From positions 1 to 22,540 of the forward strand of contig JADLCG010000239.1 in the NCBI GenBank assembly GCA_020847355.1: a stretch of 22,540 nucleotides of DNA. Reading direction: 5' to 3'. The DNA comes from Anaerolineales bacterium (lineage in GTDB: Bacteria; Chloroflexota; Anaerolineae; Anaerolineales; Villigracilaceae). The position numbers and the translations under genes were made by a program. Positions 8,080 to 13,737 of this stretch are shown here, in pieces (the stretch's first letter is position 1; each line of letters opens with the position of its first letter). The notes under the pieces were generated by a model. The model ran no database searches. It had not been told where the DNA came from and saw only the letters and a list, made by a program, of their open reading frames with translations.

Positions 8080-8167
8080 CGTCCGTTTGCCAATTACTAA
8101 ATCCGTTTTCATCCGTGAATCTGTGACAAAGTCCGTTTACCAAAGTCCGTTTACCGAGTCCGCTTAC
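8080..8167. repeat. CGGAC-word repeat array F (between purF and purD)
   Basis: This is a gap of about 88 bp with GTCCGTTTGCC, ATCCGTTTTCATCCGTG, AAAGTCCGTTTACC and GAGTCCGCTTAC words. GTCCG is on the plus strand, the same as array E. It begins at the purF stop and ends about 22 bases before the purD start. Confidence 0.88.
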
Positions 8168-9813
8168 TTCGTCGCTCTCTCAAACCCAGTCTTGACCGAT
8201 AATAAATCCACAGGGATCGGATACTTCCCCGTAAAACACGCCTGACAAAATCCGTCTGTCCGTTGAATAGCGCGCATCATCCCGTCAACGGATAAATAAT
8301 ACAAACTATCCGCGCCTACAAATTCTCGAATTTCATCCACAGTTCTTTTGTGAGCAATTAGATCTTCATACTTACCCATATCCACGCCCATAAAACATGG
8401 ATGCGCAATCGGCGGACAAGTGATCGCCACGTGCACTTCTTTCGCGCCAGCGTTTTTCAATAACTTGATCAACGGTCCCGTTGTGTTTCCGCGCACAATG
8501 CTGTCGTCAATCATCACCACTCGTTTTCCGCGCACATTATCATTGATTACGTTGAATTTCAACGCCACGCCGCGCTTTCGCAGAGAATCTGTTGGCTCAA
8601 TAAATGTTCTGCCTACATATCTGTTCTTGATAAAGCCATCGTTGTATGGAATCCCCGCCACATGCGAAAACCCAATCGCCGCAGGCACAGAGGAATCAGG
8701 CACAGGAATCACCACATCCGCAAACCGTCCGTTTTCATCCGATGTCCGTTTTTGTCCGTTATTCCGTGATAAAGTCCGTTTATCATGTCCGTTTTTGTCC
8801 GTTATTCCGTGAGAGAGTCCGCTTACCACTCCGTTTTCATCCGTTATTCCGTGAGAGAGTCCGCTTACCACTCCGTTTTTGTCCGTTATTCCGTGAGAGA
8901 GTCCGCTTACCACTCCGTTTTCATCCGTTATTCCGTGAGAGAGTCCGTTTATCAGTCCGTTTATAACCTCCCGCGCCAATTCCTCCCCCAATCTCTGCCT
9001 CACATGATGCACATTGATTCCATCCCAAGTCTGGTCAGGTCTCGCAAAATAAATATGCTCAAAGATACACATCGCCGAAGGCTGGACGGACGGCAACGCC
9101 TGCATTACTTTCAAAGCGCTGTTTGATAACGAAACCACCTCGCCAGGCTTCACGTCACGAATGGCGTCACATCCTAAAGTTTGTAACGCGCCAGTTTCGG
9201 ATGCCACTGCATGACCGCCGCTCGGCAATAATCCAATACACAGCGGGCGAAACCCCCACGGGTCGCGCACTGCATAGACGCAATCGCGAGTCAAGATGAC
9301 TAACGAGTACGCGCCAATCCATTTTGTCATTGCGGTTTTGATGCGTTCTTCCCAAGTGTTGCCGCCGTTGCGCGCCAACATCATCGTCATCACTTCAGTA
9401 TCCGATGATGAAGAAAAGCCCACGCCTTGTTCCAATAATTCTTTCCGCAGTTCCGCCGAGTTAACTAAATTTCCATTATGCGCCAACGCCAGCGGACCAT
9501 TGATCGTTTCGATCATAAATGGCTGAGCGTTCCGCAACATCGAGGAGCCAGTCGTTGAATAGCGCGTATGCCCAATCGCATAATGACCTTTCAGCTCCGC
9601 CATCGCGTTCGGCGTAAACACATGCGACACAAACCCAACGCCTTTGTGCATTGTTATCGTTTGACCGTCAGCCACAGCCATGCCCGCCGCTTCCTGTCCG
9701 CGATGTTGCAACGCATACAAACCAAAAAATGTCATGCGCGCCACGTCTTCATTCGGCGCAAAAATTCCAATCACGCCGCATTCTTCTTTTGGCGATTCGT
9801 CAAAATAATTCAT
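8164..9813 (-). CDS. purF: Amidophosphoribosyltransferase with an in-frame repeat insertion
   Basis: PurF makes phosphoribosylamine from PRPP and glutamine, the committed step. The N-terminal nucleophile is Cys12 in KEECGVIGIF after a short propeptide. Motifs include YALQHRGQEAAGM, GHTRYSTTGSS, NGNLVNSAELR and PRPP loop VVMIDDSIVRGNTTG. The cluster-type cysteines of the B. subtilis class are present (AMCIFEHIYFARPD, IAHPCFMG, CQACFTGKYP), so an oxygen-sensitive 4Fe-4S cluster is likely. Residues about 284-363 are foreign: a 14-residue unit GLSHGITDENGVVS repeated four times plus degenerate ends, encoded by repeat array G. The family sequence resumes at DVVIPVPDSSVPAAIG. At 549 residues the protein is about 80 longer than usual. 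The start overlaps purK by 14 bases, with AAAGGAAG upstream. Confidence 0.95.
   Translation of the reverse strand: MNYFDESPKEECGVIGIFAPNEDVARMTFFGLYALQHRGQEAAGMAVADGQTITMHKGVGFVSHVFTPNAMAELKGHYAIGHTRYSTTGSSMLRNAQPFMIETINGPLALAHNGNLVNSAELRKELLEQGVGFSSSSDTEVMTMMLARNGGNTWEERIKTAMTKWIGAYSLVILTRDCVYAVRDPWGFRPLCIGLLPSGGHAVASETGALQTLGCDAIRDVKPGEVVSLSNSALKVMQALPSVQPSAMCIFEHIYFARPDQTWDGINVHHVRQRLGEELAREVINGLINGLSHGITDENGVVSGLSHGITDKNGVVSGLSHGITDENGVVSGLSHGITDKNGHDKRTLSRNNGQKRTSDENGRFADVVIPVPDSSVPAAIGFSHVAGIPYNDGFIKNRYVGRTFIEPTDSLRKRGVALKFNVINDNVRGKRVVMIDDSIVRGNTTGPLIKLLKNAGAKEVHVAITCPPIAHPCFMGVDMGKYEDLIAHKRTVDEIREFVGADSLYYLSVDGMMRAIQRTDGFCQACFTGKYPIPVDLLSVKTGFERATK
8726..8962. repeat. CGGAC-word repeat array G inside purF (42-bp units, in frame)
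   Basis: A 42-bp unit is repeated about four times in tandem between 8790 and 8960: TCCGTTTTCATCCGTTATTC, then CGTGAGAGAGTCCGCTTACC, then AC. Alternate copies carry TTTTTG or TTTTCA. Because 42 is a multiple of three, the purF frame is kept. GTCCG is on the plus strand. The outer ends are degenerate copies. Confidence 0.95.
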
Positions 9814-10900
9814 ACACTTCCTTTACCTGTTCAATTTTCTTTTGCAAACTCTGCATATCTTTTTCAACAAATGTGATATGACCAATCTTTCGTTTCGCCC
9901 TCGGCGCTTTATCGTATAAATGCAAATGCGCGCCCTCAATCTTTAGGATGAATTCCACGTCTGGAAGATTCCCCACCAAATTGACCATTCCGCACACCCC
10001 CAGCGGATTCGTGCTTCCCAACGGCGCATCGCTCACCGCTCGGACATGGTTCTCAAACTGAGACGTGATACTACCCTCGATCGTCCAATGCCCGCTGTTA
10101 TGCACGCGCGGCGCCATCTCATTCGCCAGCAAGCGACCATCCTTCTCAAAAAACTCAATCGTCAATACCCCAACATAATCTAACGCATTCATCACCGCTC
10201 TGGCATATTCTTCCGCTTGTTTTTGCAGTTCTGCCGAAACGTCGCCGCCCGCAATTGATAATCTCAAAATCCCATCCCGATGATGATTCTCGATCAGCGG
10301 ATAAAACTTCATCTCCCTAGATTTATTTCGCACCGCAATAATAGATAGTTCCCGCTCAAACTTGATAAATTCTTCTAAAATCAAATCATCCGTTTCGTAT
10401 CCGCTTATCCGCTTTGCCAAAGGCAATCCGTTATCCAGATCTGCTTCCGAATTGATTACCACCTGCCCCTTGCCATCATATCCCATGCGCCGAGTCTTCA
10501 ACACAGCAGGGAATCCGATTCCATCCGTTTGTCCGCTTCGCAATCCGTTACTAAATTTTGCCGTCGGTATCCCCAGCTCCCGAAAAAAAGATTTCTCCAC
10601 AAACCTATCTTGCGCCTTCTCCAGTGCAATCGCTGACGGATACACAGGCACGAACTTTTCAAGATGACGTACTGTTTCCACTGGCACGTTTTCAAATTCA
10701 TACGTGACCACATCCAAGCCTTGCGCAAATTTTTCAAGAGCGGATGTATCAGCGTAGTCGAATGCCCAATGGTCAGCGAGCAAGCCTGCGGGTGAGTCGG
10801 AGGCGCTGTCGAAGAAGCGGAAGCGATGTCCGAGCGGATATCCTGCCAGGGCAAGCATCCTTCCAAGTTGACCCGCTCCTAAAACGCCAATTTTTTTCAT
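9800..10900 (-). CDS. purK: 5-(carboxyamino)imidazole ribonucleotide synthase
   Basis: PurK carboxylates AIR with ATP and bicarbonate to N5-CAIR, which PurE then rearranges. The 366-residue ATP-grasp protein has KKIGVLGAGQLGRMLALAG, VVTYEFENVP, FPAVLKTRRMGYDGKGQ, ILEEFIKFERELSIIAVR, MAPRVHNSGHWTIEG and MVNLVGNLPDV. Two loops carry CGGAT/CGGAC words: FSNGLRSGQTDGIG (about residues 116-129) and DNGLPLAKRISGYETDD (about 154-172), where relatives have ordinary variable sequence. The start overlaps the purE stop as ATGA, with AGAGGA six bases upstream. Confidence 0.95.
   Translation of the reverse strand: MKKIGVLGAGQLGRMLALAGYPLGHRFRFFDSASDSPAGLLADHWAFDYADTSALEKFAQGLDVVTYEFENVPVETVRHLEKFVPVYPSAIALEKAQDRFVEKSFFRELGIPTAKFSNGLRSGQTDGIGFPAVLKTRRMGYDGKGQVVINSEADLDNGLPLAKRISGYETDDLILEEFIKFERELSIIAVRNKSREMKFYPLIENHHRDGILRLSIAGGDVSAELQKQAEEYARAVMNALDYVGVLTIEFFEKDGRLLANEMAPRVHNSGHWTIEGSITSQFENHVRAVSDAPLGSTNPLGVCGMVNLVGNLPDVEFILKIEGAHLHLYDKAPRAKRKIGHITFVEKDMQSLQKKIEQVKEVYELF
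10386..10440. repeat. Degenerate CGGAC-family segment in purK (second loop)
   Basis: Five TCCG words occur within 55 bp (ATCCGTTTCG, TATCCGCTTATCCGC, AATCCGTTATCC). They encode DNGLPLAKRISGYETDD. The orientation matches arrays E-G. This is a weaker case than array G, because the unit structure is eroded. Confidence 0.55.
10521..10552. repeat. Degenerate CGGAC-family segment in purK (first loop)
   Basis: CCATCCGTTTGTCCGCTTCG and AATCCGTTAC words, in plus-strand GTCCG orientation, encode NGLRSGQTDG just before the FPAVLKTRR motif. Confidence 0.55.
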
Positions 10901-11397
10901 CCGTTATCCTCTCGCGGATCGGGGTTATCCAAAACGGATTGAGTCTGCTTGGCGCGATAATCGAGAAGCGCTTTGAGATATTGCTGATGTTTATTGGCGA
11001 CAATAGACACCGCCAACAACGCCGCATTGACCGCGCCCGCTTTGCCAATTGCCAACGCGCCAACGGGAACGCCCGCAGGCATTTGCACAATGGAGAGAAG
11101 CGAATCCATGCCGTTGAGCGCCTTCGATTGAACAGGCACGCCCAACACGGGCAGATGCGTTTTTGCGGCGGTCATGCCAGGCAGGTGAGCCGCTCCGCCC
11201 GCGCCCGCAATGATGACTTCGATGCCGCGCTCGTGAGCCGATTCGGCAAATTGAAAAAGCAGATCGGGCGTGCGATGTGCTGAAACGATTTTGACTTCGT
11301 ATGGAATCTTTAATTCATCCAGAATTTTTGCGGTATGTTCCATCGTCTCCCAATCGGACTTGGAACCCATGATGATGGCAATTAGCGGAGGATTCAT
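10897..11397 (-). CDS. purE: N5-carboxyaminoimidazole ribonucleotide mutase
   Basis: PurE (class I) moves the carboxylate of N5-CAIR to give CAIR, working after PurK. The 166-residue protein shows IIMGSKSDWETMEHTAKIL, VKIVSAHRTPD, IIAGAGGAAHLPGMTAAK and VLGVPVQSKALNGMDSLLSI, with the class I active-site serine and histidine in place. The C-terminal tail DNPDPREDNG is the only unusual part; its last codons contain CGGAT-like words. AAGGAG eight bases upstream supports the ATG. The start shares one base with the stop of the membrane-protein gene, and the stop overlaps the purK start. Confidence 0.96.
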   Translation of the reverse strand: MNPPLIAIIMGSKSDWETMEHTAKILDELKIPYEVKIVSAHRTPDLLFQFAESAHERGIEVIIAGAGGAAHLPGMTAAKTHLPVLGVPVQSKALNGMDSLLSIVQMPAGVPVGALAIGKAGAVNAALLAVSIVANKHQQYLKALLDYRAKQTQSVLDNPDPREDNG

Positions 11398-11900
11398 CAG
11401 TTTTTCTCCTTCACCTTATCATCATTCATAAATTCGGAATTAATCTCTCGATATACTTCTAAGCCGCCCCATGAACCAATTGCAGATGCAATTAAGGTGG
11501 CGAGTATTCCTAAATCTACGTTTCGCAATATTTCAGATGGGCGAAAGATGGTAATCATAACAATTATAGAAACAGATAAACCTATCAATCCAGCAATTAA
11601 TAAACCAGTAATGACAGATCTAAGCTTTGTTGCAACTCTATGTTTGAAATTTTGGTAAATAATGCCAGATAATAATATTCCACCTAATAAGCTTGGTATG
11701 GAAGCAAATATAAATGACCAAATCGTGATACCTATAAGAAAACTACTTGTTAATGAAGGAAATTTGTAAAGAACGCCATCGATTACCAAAAAAAATACTG
11801 CAAAGAGTAACCCACCTATAAAAACAGCAAATAAGTTTTTTAGGGTAATGCGGATTAGAGTTTTTTCACTTGGAAGATATTTTCCGTAGATATTTATCAT
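11397..11900 (-). CDS. Uncharacterised four-helix membrane protein within the purine operon
   Basis: I do not recognise a family. The 167-residue product has four hydrophobic stretches long enough to span a membrane: about residues 20-45 (LFAVFIGGLLFAVFFLVI), 53-80 (FLIGITIWSFIFASI), 92-118 (ITGLLIAGLIGLSVSIIVMI) and 128-147 (LGILATLIASAIGSWGG). Both ends are charged. The gene shares single bases with the purC stop and the purE start, so it is co-translated with purine genes. Its DNA is visibly more AT-rich than its neighbours, which may reflect membrane codon content or later acquisition. A transport or signalling role would be a guess. Confidence 0.75.
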   Translation of the reverse strand: MINIYGKYLPSEKTLIRITLKNLFAVFIGGLLFAVFFLVIDGVLYKFPSLTSSFLIGITIWSFIFASIPSLLGGILLSGIIYQNFKHRVATKLRSVITGLLIAGLIGLSVSIIVMITIFRPSEILRNVDLGILATLIASAIGSWGGLEVYREINSEFMNDDKVKEKN

Positions 11901-12865
11901 TATTGTATTGCTTTCAAATTTTCAATCAATCTTTCTTCGATTGGATAACTTCCAGGTTTAAAGGTTTTGCCCGTTAGCATTTCGTAAATGGCGATGTATC
12001 TGCGTGAAGCGGATGTCCATAAGTCGTCGGGCATGGCTGGGATTTCTCCATCGCCGCGATAGCCTTTATCCGCATACGCAATGCGGATAAATTCCTTATC
12101 GAAATTTTCTGGCTCTTTGCCTTCGTTGAATAATTTTTGATAAGCGCCCGCCCGCCAAAAGCGCGATGAATCAGGCGTGTGGACTTCGTCAATTAACATC
12201 ACCTGACCGTCATCCGTTAACCCAAATTCGTATTTTGTGTCCACAAGAATCAATTCCGCTTTTGCGGCTAACTCCTGTCCGCGTTTGAAGATGGCGAGTG
12301 CCGCGCTTTGCACTTGATTCCAAGTCTTTTCATCCAGGATATTTTTTTCTATCACTTCTTTGCAAGTTAATCGTTCGTCATGTCCCGTTTCGCCGCCTTT
12401 GGTGGTGGGTGTGATGATCGGCTCAGGCAGTTGTTGATTTTTTCTTAGCCCTTCAGGAAAATCGTAGCCATAAATATTTCTTTCGCCTAACGAATAACGA
12501 TGCCACAAGGCAGTGGATGTTACGCCAGTGATATATCCGCGCACGATGACTTCCACTTGAAGGGGATTTACTTTTTGCACAATCGCCGCGTTGGGGTCGG
12601 GGATTGAAATCAGATGATTTGGAATAATATCTTTTGTATGCTCAAACCACCAAGCGGATAATTGATTCAATACCTGCCCTTTGTACGGAACTCTTGCAAG
12701 GATTCGGTCAAATGCCGATAAACGATCTGTGGTGACGATCAAGCGTTGTCCGTTTGGCAGGTCGTACCACTCGCGCACCTTGCCCGATTGTTTTTTAGCA
12801 ATCGGCAAATTGGTTTCGTTCAACGCTTGCGGAATCAATTTCAATAATTCATTTTGCGAAATCAT
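11900..12865 (-). CDS. purC: Phosphoribosylaminoimidazole-succinocarboxamide synthase (SAICAR synthetase)
   Basis: PurC condenses CAIR with aspartate, using ATP, to SAICAR. The 321-residue protein is of the longer type, with SGKVREWYDLPNGQRLIVTT, DRLSAFDRILARVPYKGQVL, VRGYITGVTSTALW, LPEPIITPTTKGGETGHDE, LILVDTKYEFGL and IDEVHTPDSSRFW, all diagnostic. The ATG at 12863-12865 is preferred because AAAGGA lies eight bases upstream. The longer frame to 12958 runs back into purQ and encodes basic, non-family sequence. Two bases separate it from the purQ stop. Confidence 0.95.
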   Translation of the reverse strand: MISQNELLKLIPQALNETNLPIAKKQSGKVREWYDLPNGQRLIVTTDRLSAFDRILARVPYKGQVLNQLSAWWFEHTKDIIPNHLISIPDPNAAIVQKVNPLQVEVIVRGYITGVTSTALWHRYSLGERNIYGYDFPEGLRKNQQLPEPIITPTTKGGETGHDERLTCKEVIEKNILDEKTWNQVQSAALAIFKRGQELAAKAELILVDTKYEFGLTDDGQVMLIDEVHTPDSSRFWRAGAYQKLFNEGKEPENFDKEFIRIAYADKGYRGDGEIPAMPDDLWTSASRRYIAIYEMLTGKTFKPGSYPIEERLIENLKAIQ

Positions 12866-12867
12866 TT

Positions 12868-13686
12868 TTACATTCCTTTCGCGTACTTCACGCCGTTTTG
12901 AAATAGCTTCAACCCACTTCCGTTTTTTACTCCGCGGGTGTGTAGCGGATGTTGCCAATTGTGAATATGATTTTCGGGATGTGGCATTAGCCCCAGCACG
13001 TTGCCTTTTGTATTTGTAATTCCCGCAATATCCAGCGTCGAGCCATTTGGGTTGATCGGGTATAAACCGTTGGCAGGTAAGCCGTCCGCGTGGACATACG
13101 TCAACGCAATATGTTCCTTTGCAATATTTTCGATGGATTGAAAATTCCCTTCGCCATGCGCGATGGGGCAGGCGATGACTTCATCTAAATCTTTTGTCCA
13201 GATGCAGGTTTGGGATGTGGATTTGAGATTCACCCAGCGACATTCAAAATGACCTTCGGCGTTGAAAGTTAAAGTAACCCCGTCATTGCGAGGACGATAG
13301 CCCGAAGCAATCTCTTGTTGTGTAGGGGATTGCTTCGCTTCGCTCGCAATGACAGAATCCCCAGGCAGTATCCCCGCTTTGACCAAGACCTGAAACCCGT
13401 TGCAGATGCCGATGACGGGTTTGCCTGCCTCTACAAATGCGGAGACTTCGTCTGAAAAATATGAGATTAAATCCAACGCCAGAAGTTTGCCCGCGCCCAA
13501 TGCGTCCGCGTAGGAAAAGCCGCCAGGGACGACGAGCAGTTGAAAGTCCGCAAGAAGCGTTTTGTTATCTCGCAATTGATTCAACGGCACGCCAGTCACA
13601 TCCGCGCCTGCGAGAGTCAAGGCGTTCATTACGTCAAAATCACGGTTGGAGCCGTGGGCTTGGAGAATAAGGGCTTTTGGTTTCAT
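12868..13686 (-). CDS. purQ: FGAM synthase glutaminase subunit PurQ, carrying an in-frame palindromic element
   Basis: PurQ releases ammonia from glutamine for PurL. The class I amidotransferase triad is visible: Cys95 in GICNGFQVL, and His236 and Glu238 in LMPHPENH. PGGFSYADALGAGK and CPIAHGEGNF are also typical. Residues about 111-135 (VIASEAKQSP, TQQEIASGYRPRND) do not belong to the family. They are the translation of a 72-bp inverted-repeat element and sit between GILPG and the beta strand HFECRWVNL. The insertion keeps the frame and avoids the catalytic residues, so the enzyme is probably active. The protein is 272 residues, longer than most PurQ. It begins 35 bases after purL, with no clear ribosome site. 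Confidence 0.95.
   Translation of the reverse strand: MKPKALILQAHGSNRDFDVMNALTLAGADVTGVPLNQLRDNKTLLADFQLLVVPGGFSYADALGAGKLLALDLISYFSDEVSAFVEAGKPVIGICNGFQVLVKAGILPGDSVIASEAKQSPTQQEIASGYRPRNDGVTLTFNAEGHFECRWVNLKSTSQTCIWTKDLDEVIACPIAHGEGNFQSIENIAKEHIALTYVHADGLPANGLYPINPNGSTLDIAGITNTKGNVLGLMPHPENHIHNWQHPLHTRGVKNGSGLKLFQNGVKYAKGM
13282..13353. repeat. Palindromic GTCATTGCGA element inside purQ
   Basis: This is a 72-bp element with outer arms GTCATTGCGAG and CTCGCAATGAC and inner arms GAAGCAATC and GATTGCTTC. Its length is a multiple of three and it is read without stops in the purQ frame. A second copy in the other orientation lies at 21588-21662. Similar sequences are, from memory, dispersed in many environmental bacterial genomes. 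Confidence 0.92.
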
Positions 13687-13695
13687 AGGGAAATT

Positions 13696-13737
13696 ATGAA
13701 TGAAGAATGCTGAATGATGAATTAGGAAGGATGAATA
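13696..13737. repeat. Heptamer tract at the purL-purQ junction
   Basis: Six consecutive heptamers (ATGAATG, AAGAATG, CTGAATG, ATGAATT, AGGAAGG, ATGAATA) span the purL stop and the spacer to purQ. They encode the last few residues of PurL (FIHPS). Confidence 0.75.

Noticed and set aside
8785..9126. Plus-strand frame of about 113 codons with VRESAYHSV repeats
   Set aside because: It is the antisense reading of the repeat array inside purF; no ribosome site or family match.
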